64,000 bases of DNA from Trabulsiella odontotermitis (GTDB lineage Bacteria > Pseudomonadota > Gammaproteobacteria > Enterobacterales > Enterobacteriaceae): NCBI RefSeq assembly GCF_030053895.1, contig NZ_CP125781.1, forward strand, positions 1,116,001-1,180,000, given 5' to 3'. Below, one piece after another: positions 54,563 to 62,706 of the stretch. The translations under genes were made by a program, and so were the position numbers. The notes under the pieces are model-generated. The model did not search any database. It was not told the origin of the DNA and saw only the letters and a list, made by a program, of their open reading frames with translations. Every line of letters begins with the position of its first letter. The stretch's first letter is position 1.

Positions 54563-55513
54563 ATGTTAATCCAACAAACGCCAGAATGGGGAATGGGGCT
54601 GTTTGCGCTCTGTCAGGCGGCGGTACTGCTGGCGCTGACGCCGCTGATGACCGGTATTTCCCGCCAGATCCGCGCGCGGATGCAATCGCGCCGTGGCCCG
54701 GGCATTTTTCAGGACTATCGGGATCTCGGCAAGCTGATGAAGCGTCAGCCGGTAGGGCCGAAACAGTCCGGCGCCATGTTCCGCGTAATGCCATGGGTAT
54801 TGCTCAGCAGCATGCTGCTGGTAGCGATGGCGCTGCCGGTCTTTACTCGCACGTCGCCGTTCGGCGGGGCGGGAGATCTGATCACTCTGCTGTATCTGTT
54901 CGCCCTGTTCCGTTTCTTCTTTTCGCTCTCGGGGCTCGACAGCAGCAGTACCTTCGCCGGGATTGGCGCCAGCCGTGAGCTGACTCTCGGCATTCTGGTT
55001 GAGCCGATTCTGATCCTCGGCCTGCTGGTGGTGGCGCTGATTGTTGGTTCCACCAACATTGGCACCATCAGTGCGGTGCTGTCAGCGGGCTGGTCCTCGC
55101 CGCTGGCTATCTTTATGGCTTTCCTGGCCTGCGGTTTCGCTGCGTTCATCGAGATGGGCAAAATCCCCTTTGACGTGGCGGAAGCGGAACAGGAACTGCA
55201 GGAAGGGCCGCTCACCGAATATTCCGGTGCCGACTTTGCGCTGGTGAAGTGGGGGATTGGCCTCAAGCAGGTAGTGGTCGCCGAGATGTTTCTCGCAGTG
55301 TTCATTCCGTTTGGCAAGGCGGCGAGTCTCACTGCATCGGCGCTGCTGCTGGCACTGGTGGTGATGATTATCAAGCTGGTGGTGGTCTTTGTGCTGGCCT
55401 CCATCGTTGAGAACTCGCTCGCACGCGGACGCTTCCTGCTGACCCATCGCGTGACCTGGCTGGGCTTTGGCATCGCGGTGCTGGCCTTCGTCTTTTACTT
55501 TACCGGTCTGTAA
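54563..55513 (+). CDS. hyfC: Hydrogenase-4 membrane subunit HyfC (NuoH-like)
   Basis: The 316-aa protein is homologous to NuoH/HycD, the membrane subunit touching the hydrogenase module. It has about eight helices and the signature RMQSRRGPGIFQDYRDLGKL in the first loop. The acidic loop EMGKIPFDVAEAEQELQEGP matches the NuoH quinone-site region, though no quinone is used here. It starts 10 bp after hyfB. Confidence 0.95.
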   Translation: MLIQQTPEWGMGLFALCQAAVLLALTPLMTGISRQIRARMQSRRGPGIFQDYRDLGKLMKRQPVGPKQSGAMFRVMPWVLLSSMLLVAMALPVFTRTSPFGGAGDLITLLYLFALFRFFFSLSGLDSSSTFAGIGASRELTLGILVEPILILGLLVVALIVGSTNIGTISAVLSAGWSSPLAIFMAFLACGFAAFIEMGKIPFDVAEAEQELQEGPLTEYSGADFALVKWGIGLKQVVVAEMFLAVFIPFGKAASLTASALLLALVVMIIKLVVVFVLASIVENSLARGRFLLTHRVTWLGFGIAVLAFVFYFTGL

Positions 55514-55525
55514 GGAGCGCCGCTA

Positions 55526-56968
55526 ATGATGGAAAAAATAGCGCTGACGACCCTGCTGCTGCCGTTTATCGGCGCACTGCTGACGGCCTGCCTGCCGCAG
55601 CGCCGGGCGCGCATCGTCTGTACTTTGTTTGCGCTGCTGGCAACCCTTGGCACGGTGGCGCTTGGCTGGCAGTTTCTGGCAGGCGGAAAGGTGGCACAGA
55701 CCTGGACGCTGGTGAGCTATCACGGTGTGGCGCTTTTTGGCTTCACTCTTGACCGGATAAGCACGCTGATTGTTTTCGCGGTGGTGTTCCTCGGCTTGCT
55801 GGTGAGCCTGTACTCTACCGGCTATCTGACGACCGGCAACCGTGAACACCCGCATGACGGCGGGAATCGTTACTACGCGTTTCTGCTTATCTTCATCGGC
55901 GCGATGGCGGGGCTGGTGCTCTCTTCAACGCTGCTCGGGCAACTGCTGTTCTTCGAAATTACCGGTGGCTGTTCCTGGGCGCTGATTGGCTACTACCAGA
56001 CGCCAAAATCCCAGCGTTCGGCAATGAAAGCGCTGCTGATTACTCACGTTGCGTCGCTGGGGTTGTATCTGGCTGCCGCCACGCTGTTCCTCAACACCGG
56101 TACCTTTGAACTGAGCGCGCTGAGCCAGCTTTCAGGTAGCGCCAGTTATATCGTCTACGGCGGGATCCTGTTCGCTGCGTGGGGGAAATCGGCGCAACTG
56201 CCGTTGCAGGCCTGGCTGCCGGATGCGATGGAAGCCCCTACGCCAGTGAGTGCTTACCTGCATGCCGCGTCAATGGTGAAAGTCGGGGTGTATATTTTTG
56301 CCCGCGCCATTATCGACGGCGGTAACGTGCCGCACGTGATTGGCTGGGTCGGGATTGTGATGGCCACTATCACGCTGATCTACGGCTTCATGATGTACCT
56401 GCCGCAGAAAGACATGAAGCGCCTGCTGGCGTGGTCCACCATCACCCAACTCGCGTATATCTTCCTCGCATTGTCGTTGGCGGTGCTGGGCTCGAAAGAG
56501 GCGTTTGACGGTGGGATTGCCTACATCTTCAACCACGCGTTTGCCAAGAGCCTGTTCTTCCTGGTTGCCGGGGCATTCAGCTACAGCTGCGGCACGCGTT
56601 TGCTGCCGAAGTTGCGGGGTGTGATGAGCAAATCGCCGCTGCTCGGCATCGGTTTTTGCGTCGCCGCGCTGGCGATTGCCGGTGTGCCGCCGTTTAACGG
56701 TTTCTTCAGTAAATTCCCGATTTTTGCCGCTGGCTTTTCACTCTCCACCCACGACTGGGCGCTCATCCCGGTCATGGTGCTGGTGCTGATTGAGTCGGTG
56801 GCGAGCTTCGGCTGGCTGATTTACTGGTTTGGTCGCGTTGTGCCCGGGGAGCCGAGCCCGGAAGTGGCGCAGATGTCGCCGCTGCCGCTGGCAATGCGTG
56901 TGGTATTGGTCGTGCTGGTAGTGATGTCGCTGTGCTCAAGCGTGATTGCTGCCCTCTGGCTTAACTAA
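55526..56968 (+). CDS. hyfD: Hydrogenase-4 membrane subunit HyfD (NuoN/M-like)
   Basis: The 480-aa antiporter-like subunit has no counterpart in the hyc operon, so it diagnoses hydrogenase 4. About 14 helices are present. Conserved segments are FFEITGGCSWALIGYYQ, QLPLQAWLPDAMEAPTPVSAYLHAA and YLPQKDMKRLLAWSTITQ, which contain the Glu, Lys and His proton-path residues. The start could also be the second ATG at 55529, the E. coli N-terminus; spacing from AAGGAG favours 55526. Confidence 0.95.
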   Translation: MMEKIALTTLLLPFIGALLTACLPQRRARIVCTLFALLATLGTVALGWQFLAGGKVAQTWTLVSYHGVALFGFTLDRISTLIVFAVVFLGLLVSLYSTGYLTTGNREHPHDGGNRYYAFLLIFIGAMAGLVLSSTLLGQLLFFEITGGCSWALIGYYQTPKSQRSAMKALLITHVASLGLYLAAATLFLNTGTFELSALSQLSGSASYIVYGGILFAAWGKSAQLPLQAWLPDAMEAPTPVSAYLHAASMVKVGVYIFARAIIDGGNVPHVIGWVGIVMATITLIYGFMMYLPQKDMKRLLAWSTITQLAYIFLALSLAVLGSKEAFDGGIAYIFNHAFAKSLFFLVAGAFSYSCGTRLLPKLRGVMSKSPLLGIGFCVAALAIAGVPPFNGFFSKFPIFAAGFSLSTHDWALIPVMVLVLIESVASFGWLIYWFGRVVPGEPSPEVAQMSPLPLAMRVVLVVLVVMSLCSSVIAALWLN

Positions 56969-56979
56969 GGGAGTCGATG

Positions 56980-57630
56980 ATGACCGGAACCTTAATTGTT
57001 AATAATCTCGCCGGGCTGATGATGGTGACATCGCTGCTGGTGATTGGTGCCAGGCATCCGCGTAGCTCCTGCTGGTTCTACGCCCTGCAATCGCTGGTGC
57101 TGGTGCTGATTTTCTTCACACTTTCCAGAACGCTGGATTCCGAACAACTGCTGATGTGGTCGTTCAGCGCCTTCCTCACCAAAGTGGTGCTGGTGCCGCT
57201 GATTATGGGCTATGCCCTGCGTAAGCTCGCCGATCCGGCAGCGGATGTGAGCCTGATAAGCCCGGCGATGTTAATGGTCGCGGCGGCAGTGATTGTGGTG
57301 CTGTGCTGGTTTGTGGTGCATCCGGTAGCGCTGCCGCTGTTGCACGAGCTGAAGCCTGCGCTGGCGGTGGCTCTGGGTCACTTCCTGCTGGGGCTGCTGT
57401 GTATCGTCACTCAACGCAACATCCTCAAACAGGTGTTTGGCTACTGCCTGATGGAAAACGGTTCGCATCTGGTTCTCGCCCTGCTGGCGTACAAAGCGCC
57501 GGAACTGGTAGAGATAGGGATTGCCACCGACGCTATCTTCGCGGTGATTGTCATGGTGCTGCTGGTGAGGAAAATCTGGCGCACGCTCGGCACGCTGGAT
57601 GTCAACAAACTGACGGCGCTGAAGGGATAA
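56980..57630 (+). CDS. hyfE: Hydrogenase-4 membrane subunit HyfE
   Basis: The 216-aa protein, unique to Hyf-type complexes, has about six to seven helices with the C-terminal half resembling NuoK. It carries GYCLMENGSHLVLALLA with a membrane-embedded Glu. Two ATGs are adjacent; AAGGGAG is correctly spaced for 56980, which also gives the E. coli length. Located 11 bp after hyfD and 4 bp before hyfF. Confidence 0.93.
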   Translation: MTGTLIVNNLAGLMMVTSLLVIGARHPRSSCWFYALQSLVLVLIFFTLSRTLDSEQLLMWSFSAFLTKVVLVPLIMGYALRKLADPAADVSLISPAMLMVAAAVIVVLCWFVVHPVALPLLHELKPALAVALGHFLLGLLCIVTQRNILKQVFGYCLMENGSHLVLALLAYKAPELVEIGIATDAIFAVIVMVLLVRKIWRTLGTLDVNKLTALKG

Positions 57631-57634
57631 CACC

Positions 57635-59224
57635 ATGAGTCATAATGCTATTTTCACTTTACTCATTGCCACGCCGCTGCTGTTTTCGCTGCTGGCATTT
57701 GTCTGCAGACCGCTTGGCGCGGCGGCCCGCACAGCGGTGACGCTGCTGCACGGCCTCGGCATTCTCGCGCTGCTGGGCGTCACGTTCTATGCCGTTCGCG
57801 CGGTCTGGCTGCAGGGGGAGATTTTCTCCGACAACCTGTGGCTGCACGTGGACAGCCTGAGCGCGCTGTTTCTCGCCATTCTCGGACTCATCGGTTTCCT
57901 GACCGGGCTGTATTCGATGGGGTATATGCGTCATGAGGTAGACGAAGGGGAAATTTCCGTCGCCACGCTGTGCAACTACTACGGTTTCTTCCATCTGTTC
58001 CTGTTCACCATGATGCTGGTGGTCACCAGTAATAACCTGATTGTGATGTGGGCGGCGATTGAAGCCACCACGCTCAGTTCGGCGTTTCTGGTGGGCATTT
58101 ACGGTCAGCGCTCTTCGCTGGAAGCGGCGTGGAAGTACATCATCATCTGTACCGTCGGCGTGGCGTTTGGCCTGTTCGGTACTATCCTGGTGTACGCCAA
58201 CGCGGCAAGCTTTATGCCGGATCCGGGCAATGCCATTTTCTGGACCGAAGTGCTGAAATATGCCGGGCAACTTGACCCCACGCTGATGCACCTGGCGTTT
58301 GTGTTCGTGCTGATTGGCTTTGGTACCAAAACCGGGCTGTTCCCGATGCATGCCTGGCTGCCGGACGCGCACAGTGAAGCGCCAAGCCCTACCAGTGCGT
58401 TGTTGTCGGCGGTGCTACTCAACTGCGCGCTGCTGGTGATCATTCGCTTCTACATCATCATTAGCCAGGCCATCGGCCCGCAGTTCCCCAGCACATTACT
58501 GCTGATCTTCGGCCTGCTGTCAGTGGCGGTGGCGGCGTTCTTCATTCTGGTACAGCACGACGTTAAACGCCTGCTGGCCTATTCCAGTGTGGAGAACATG
58601 GGGCTTATCGCCGTGGCGCTGGGGATTGGCGGCCCGCTGGGCGTGCTGGCGGCGCTGCTGCACACTCTCAACCACAGCCTCGCGAAAACACTGCTGTTCT
58701 GCGGTTCCGGTAACGTACTGCTCAAGTATGGCACGCGTGATCTGGGCGTGGTGCGCGGCATGCTCAAATTGATGCCATTCAGCGCGGTGCTGCTGGCAGG
58801 CGGTGCACTGGCCCTCGCCGGTATGCCGCCCTTCAACATTTTCCTCAGTGAATTTATGACCGTGACCGCAGGGCTCGCGGCCGGGCATCTGGGGCTGACC
58901 ATCGTCCTGCTGTTGCTGTTAACGGTGGTGCTTGGTGGTCTGGTGCGGATGGTGGCCTGCCTGCTGTTTGGCGCGGCGCCTGAGGCCACCAGCCGCGGTG
59001 AGCTTGGTCTGCTGACCACGCTGCCGATGGCGATCCTGCTGGCGCTGATGCTGCTGATGGGCACGCATATTCCGCAGCCGGTCAGCCACATGCTGGAAAA
59101 CGCGGCCTCGGTGGTGATGAAAGCCTCCCCGCAGCAGACGTTTCAGTGGCCCTGGGCGGCGAGTCGTGCCACATCCTCGAATCACAGTGATTGCACCCGC
59201 GAGTGTGCTGGAGAAATGAAGTGA
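57635..59224 (+). CDS. hyfF: Hydrogenase-4 membrane subunit HyfF (NuoL/N-like)
   Basis: This third antiporter-like subunit (529 aa, E. coli 526) has about 14 helices. It carries WAAIEATTLSSAFLVG, FPMHAWLPDAHSEAPSPTSA and LVQHDVKRLLAYSSVENMG. Its presence with HyfB and HyfD gives a membrane arm larger than that of formate hydrogenlyase-1, which suggests proton or sodium translocation. Its stop codon overlaps the proposed GTG start of hyfG. Confidence 0.95.
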   Translation: MSHNAIFTLLIATPLLFSLLAFVCRPLGAAARTAVTLLHGLGILALLGVTFYAVRAVWLQGEIFSDNLWLHVDSLSALFLAILGLIGFLTGLYSMGYMRHEVDEGEISVATLCNYYGFFHLFLFTMMLVVTSNNLIVMWAAIEATTLSSAFLVGIYGQRSSLEAAWKYIIICTVGVAFGLFGTILVYANAASFMPDPGNAIFWTEVLKYAGQLDPTLMHLAFVFVLIGFGTKTGLFPMHAWLPDAHSEAPSPTSALLSAVLLNCALLVIIRFYIIISQAIGPQFPSTLLLIFGLLSVAVAAFFILVQHDVKRLLAYSSVENMGLIAVALGIGGPLGVLAALLHTLNHSLAKTLLFCGSGNVLLKYGTRDLGVVRGMLKLMPFSAVLLAGGALALAGMPPFNIFLSEFMTVTAGLAAGHLGLTIVLLLLLTVVLGGLVRMVACLLFGAAPEATSRGELGLLTTLPMAILLALMLLMGTHIPQPVSHMLENAASVVMKASPQQTFQWPWAASRATSSNHSDCTRECAGEMK

Positions 59225-60954
59225 GTTATCAACAATATATGAACGGTCTTGCACAGGGCGATCTCCGTGGTATGGGCTATGTGGCGGCGGTGCGGGAGAA
59301 ATTCCCCGGCGCTATTCTTGAGGAAGAACGTCAGACTAACGACCAGCTCACCATCACCGTCAAAATGAACGTGATGCCGGAGATTGTCGAATTTCTCTAC
59401 TATCAGTGCGGCGGCTGGCTGCCGGTGCTGTTCGGCAACGACGAGCGTACGCTCAATGGCCATTTCGCCGTTTACTATGCGCTGTCGATGGAAGAAGGGG
59501 AGAAGTGCTGGGTAGTGGTGAAGGCGCTGGTGGATCACTCTCTCGAGTTCCCGTCTGTCACGCCCCGCGTTCCGGCGGCGGTGTGGGGCGAGCGCGAAAT
59601 TCGTGACATGTTCGGCCTGAAGCCAATTGGTCTGCCGGATGAGCGCCGACTGGTGCTGCCGGATGACTGGCCGGACGATATGCACCCGCTGCGTAAAGAC
59701 ACCATGGACTATCGCCAGCGCCCGGCGCCCACCACGGAGACCGAAACCTATCCGTTCATCAACGATGGCGACAAACGTTCGCGCGTCGTCCCCGTGGGCC
59801 CGATGCATATCACCTCTGATGAGCCAGGCCACTTCCGGTTGTTTGTCGATGGCGAGCAGATTGTTGATGCCGATTACCGTCTGTTCTACGTGCATCGCGG
59901 CATGGAAAAACTCGCCGAAACGCGAATGGGCTATAACGAAGTCACCTTCCTCTCTGACCGCGTGTGCGGTATCTGTGGCTTCGCTCACAGCGTGGCGTAC
60001 GCCACATCGGTCGAAAATGCGTTAGGCATCGTGGTACCGCAGCGGGCACACACCATTCGCTCGGTGCTGCTGGAGGTCGAACGCCTGCACAGCCACCTGC
60101 TGAATATCGGGCTTTCCAGCCATTTCGTCGGCTTCGACACCGGTTTTATGCAGTTCTTCCGCGTGCGTGAGAAGTCGATGACCATGGCGGAGTTGCTCAC
60201 CGGTTCGCGCAAAACCTATGGCCTCAACCTGATTGGCGGTATTCGCCGCGACATTCTGAAAGAGCAACGGATTAAAACCCTGCAACTGGTGCGCGAGATG
60301 CGGGCCGAGGTCAGCGATCTGGTTGAAATGCTGCTGGCGACGCCGAACATCGGACAGCGTACCCAGGGCGTCGGGATCCTCGACCGCAAAGTGGCGCGCG
60401 ATTACAGTCCGGTTGGCCCGTTGATCCGCGGCAGTGGTTTCAAACGCGATATGCGCTTCGACCACCCGTATGCTGATTACGGCAACCTGCCGAAAACGCT
60501 GTTCTCTTTCGACGGCGGCGATGTGTTTTCCCGCGTCATGGTTCGCGTAAAAGAGACCTTCGATTCACTGGCGATGATCGAATACGCGCTGGAAACCATG
60601 GGGGAAGGGCCGTTGCTGACCGAGGGCTTTACCTATCAGCCGCACAAATTCGCACTGGGGTATGTCGAAGCGCCACGCGGCGAAGACGTCCACTGGAGCA
60701 TGCTCGGCGATAACCAGAAGCTCTTTCGCTGGCGCTGCCGTGCGGCGACCTACGCCAACTGGCCGGTGCTGCGCTACATGCTGCGCGGCAACACGGTTTC
60801 CGATGCGCCGCTGATTATCGGGAGCCTCGATCCGTGCTACTCCTGTACCGATCGCGTGACCTTAGTGGATGTGCGTAAACGCAAGTCCACCACGGTGCCA
60901 TACAAAGAGATTGAACGTTATGGCATTGAGCGTACACAGTCGCCGCTTAAGTAA
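59221..60954 (+). CDS. hyfG: Hydrogenase-4 large subunit HyfG
   Basis: HyfG is the [NiFe] catalytic subunit, a fusion of a NuoC-like N-terminal domain (about 1-170, with EREIRDMFGL) and a NuoD-like domain. The nickel ligands are in DRVCGICGFAHSV and near the end in DPCYSCTDR. A tail of about 32 residues (VTLVDVRKR to RTQSPLK) follows and should be removed by a HycI-type endopeptidase after nickel insertion. The GTG at 59221 is chosen: it overlaps the hyfF stop as GTGA and has GGAG upstream, giving 577 aa. The longer ATG frame at 59191 is less likely. Confidence 0.93.
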   Translation: MSYQQYMNGLAQGDLRGMGYVAAVREKFPGAILEEERQTNDQLTITVKMNVMPEIVEFLYYQCGGWLPVLFGNDERTLNGHFAVYYALSMEEGEKCWVVVKALVDHSLEFPSVTPRVPAAVWGEREIRDMFGLKPIGLPDERRLVLPDDWPDDMHPLRKDTMDYRQRPAPTTETETYPFINDGDKRSRVVPVGPMHITSDEPGHFRLFVDGEQIVDADYRLFYVHRGMEKLAETRMGYNEVTFLSDRVCGICGFAHSVAYATSVENALGIVVPQRAHTIRSVLLEVERLHSHLLNIGLSSHFVGFDTGFMQFFRVREKSMTMAELLTGSRKTYGLNLIGGIRRDILKEQRIKTLQLVREMRAEVSDLVEMLLATPNIGQRTQGVGILDRKVARDYSPVGPLIRGSGFKRDMRFDHPYADYGNLPKTLFSFDGGDVFSRVMVRVKETFDSLAMIEYALETMGEGPLLTEGFTYQPHKFALGYVEAPRGEDVHWSMLGDNQKLFRWRCRAATYANWPVLRYMLRGNTVSDAPLIIGSLDPCYSCTDRVTLVDVRKRKSTTVPYKEIERYGIERTQSPLK

Positions 60955-60964
60955 GGATTGAACG

Positions 60965-61519
60965 ATGCTGAAACTGTTTAAAACCATCCTGAAAGCGGGT
61001 GAACCGACGGTGAAATACCCGTTCAAACCGCTGGAGGTGTGTCCGGGCTTCCGTGGCAAACCGGAGCTGGATCCGCAGCAGTGCATCGCCTGTGCCGCCT
61101 GTACGATGGCGTGCCCGGCCAATGCGCTGACCATGGAAACCCATCCGGAAAGCAACGAGCGCATCTGGCAGTTGTTTATCGGCCGCTGTATTTTCTGCGG
61201 CCGTTGCGAAGAAGTGTGCCCGACGAGCGCCATTCGGCTGTCGGAGGATTTCGAGCTGGCGGTGACTAACAAAGCTGATCTGTACGTGAAAGCGGTGTTT
61301 CGTCTGGAACACTGTGTGGCGTGTCATCAGCCCTTTACGCCGGAAAAATCGGTGCAGTATGCCGTGGAGCTGCTGCGCCATTCCGGGGTCAGTGACGAGG
61401 CGCTGGCGGGCATGAGTACGCAATTCAGTACCTGTCCGGCGTGCAAACGCAAGCAGACTCTCGCCAGCCATGACCGGCAGCCCATCAGTTTTACCGTCGC
61501 GGAGGAGCGCCATGAGTGA
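60965..61519 (+). CDS. hyfH: Hydrogenase-4 ferredoxin-like subunit HyfH (NuoI-like)
   Basis: HyfH (184 aa, E. coli 181) carries two [4Fe-4S] motifs, CIACAACTMACP and CIFCGRCEEVCP, that bridge HyfA and HyfI. Two further cysteine pairs (CVACH and CPACK) lie in the C-terminal third. It starts 10 bp after hyfG and overlaps hyfI by 8 bp. Confidence 0.95.
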   Translation: MLKLFKTILKAGEPTVKYPFKPLEVCPGFRGKPELDPQQCIACAACTMACPANALTMETHPESNERIWQLFIGRCIFCGRCEEVCPTSAIRLSEDFELAVTNKADLYVKAVFRLEHCVACHQPFTPEKSVQYAVELLRHSGVSDEALAGMSTQFSTCPACKRKQTLASHDRQPISFTVAEERHE

Positions 61520-62267
61520 ATTTAATCATCACGTCAGCCAGCCGATTACGCTGACCGACGATGTCGCGCGGATGAAGCAAACGCTACTGAAAGATATTAA
61601 GCGTTCTGCTTATGTTTACCGAGTGGACTGCGGCGGCTGTAATGGCTGTGAGATCGAGATCTTTTCCGCCATCACCCCGGTCTTTGATGCCGAGCGCTTT
61701 GGTATCAAGGTCGTGGCCTCACCGCGCCATGCCGATATTCTGCTGTTTACCGGCGCCGTCACCCGCGCCATGCGCATGCCTGCGCTGCGGGCGTACGAGT
61801 CGGCACCGGACCCGAAAATCTGTATCTCTTACGGGGCCTGCGGCGTTGGCGGCGGGATTTTTCATGATCTCTACTGCGTCTGGGGCGGCAGCGACACCAT
61901 TGTACCGGTGGATGTGTGGATCCCCGGCTGTCCGCCAACGCCCGCAGCCACTATCCACGGCTTTGCTGTGGCGCTGGGGCTGCTGGAGCAAAAACTCAAA
62001 GGGGTTGAGCACGTTCAGGGCGAAGACGAAAAACCGGCGCTGATCCTGCCTGAGATTCCGTTGAGCCTGCGCGTCTCGGTTGAACGCGAAGCGCGGCGGA
62101 TGGCGGGTTACCGACAGGGGAAAATGATCAGCCACCGCTTCCTCGAACTCCTGCAACACCAGGAGACCGCGGGCGTGGAAGCCTGGCTTAAGCAGGAGAA
62201 TGATCCCCGGCTGGCGGAAATTGTGCAGCGGCTGACGGGCATTGTTGCCGGGCAGGTGGTGGCATGA
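61512..62267 (+). CDS. hyfI: Hydrogenase-4 small subunit HyfI (NuoB-like)
   Basis: HyfI holds the proximal [4Fe-4S] cluster beside the nickel site. The 251-aa protein (E. coli 252) has the cluster residues in CGGCNGCEIE, GACGVGGGIF and PGCPPTPAA. The start at 61512 (MSEFNHHV) has GGAGGAGCGCC upstream; a longer frame inside hyfH is rejected. It overlaps hyfJ by 4 bp. Confidence 0.95.
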   Translation: MSEFNHHVSQPITLTDDVARMKQTLLKDIKRSAYVYRVDCGGCNGCEIEIFSAITPVFDAERFGIKVVASPRHADILLFTGAVTRAMRMPALRAYESAPDPKICISYGACGVGGGIFHDLYCVWGGSDTIVPVDVWIPGCPPTPAATIHGFAVALGLLEQKLKGVEHVQGEDEKPALILPEIPLSLRVSVEREARRMAGYRQGKMISHRFLELLQHQETAGVEAWLKQENDPRLAEIVQRLTGIVAGQVVA

Positions 62268-62671
62268 GCGAATCAGGAAAAGTCACCTTCTGGTCGCTGC
62301 GGCAGAAGTTTGTCGACAGTGACGATGATGTTCCCGCTGAGAGCCAGCAGGTGATGTACTACTCGCTGGCGATTGGTCACCACGTCGGCATGATTGACTG
62401 CCTGAAAACGGAGCTGCAGTGTCCGCTGGAAGGGTACAACGACTGGCTGACGCTGCTACCGGAAGGGGAAGGACGGCGCAAGCTGAGCGGATTGCTGAAG
62501 TTCGGCGAAATCACCATCGACGCGACGCACACCTCGCTGCTGGCTTATACCGTTGATGCGCTGAGCAAAACCGGCGCCGAGCCTTTCAAAAGCTGGAGCC
62601 TGCGTCTGATTGAACTGCTGGCAGAGATTGAGCGCGAGCCGGCTATCTACCTCATTGCGAAGCGTCACTGA
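62264..62671 (+). CDS. hyfJ: Formate hydrogenlyase maturation protein HyfJ (HycH family)
   Basis: The 135-aa protein (E. coli HyfJ 137) belongs to the HycH family needed for assembly of the hydrogenase large subunit; the mechanism is unclear. It ends the structural hyf operon. No hycI protease gene follows; hyfR lies downstream in the opposite direction. Confidence 0.92.
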   Translation: MSESGKVTFWSLRQKFVDSDDDVPAESQQVMYYSLAIGHHVGMIDCLKTELQCPLEGYNDWLTLLPEGEGRRKLSGLLKFGEITIDATHTSLLAYTVDALSKTGAEPFKSWSLRLIELLAEIEREPAIYLIAKRH

Positions 62672-62683
62672 CGCGCATCTGAT

Positions 62684-62706
62684 GCGGGAGCGGTTACAGC
62701 TCCCGC
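62684..62706. terminator. Hairpin between convergent hyfJ and hyfR
   Basis: GCGGGAGC and its exact complement enclose a 7-nt loop that contains the hyfR stop codon. No U-tract follows, so it may be a processing or pausing hairpin. Confidence 0.45.

Noticed and set aside
53578..55473. Several 100-240 codon frames antisense to hyfB and hyfC
   Set aside because: Their composition mirrors the membrane-protein codons of the hyf genes, and none has a plausible start or domain.
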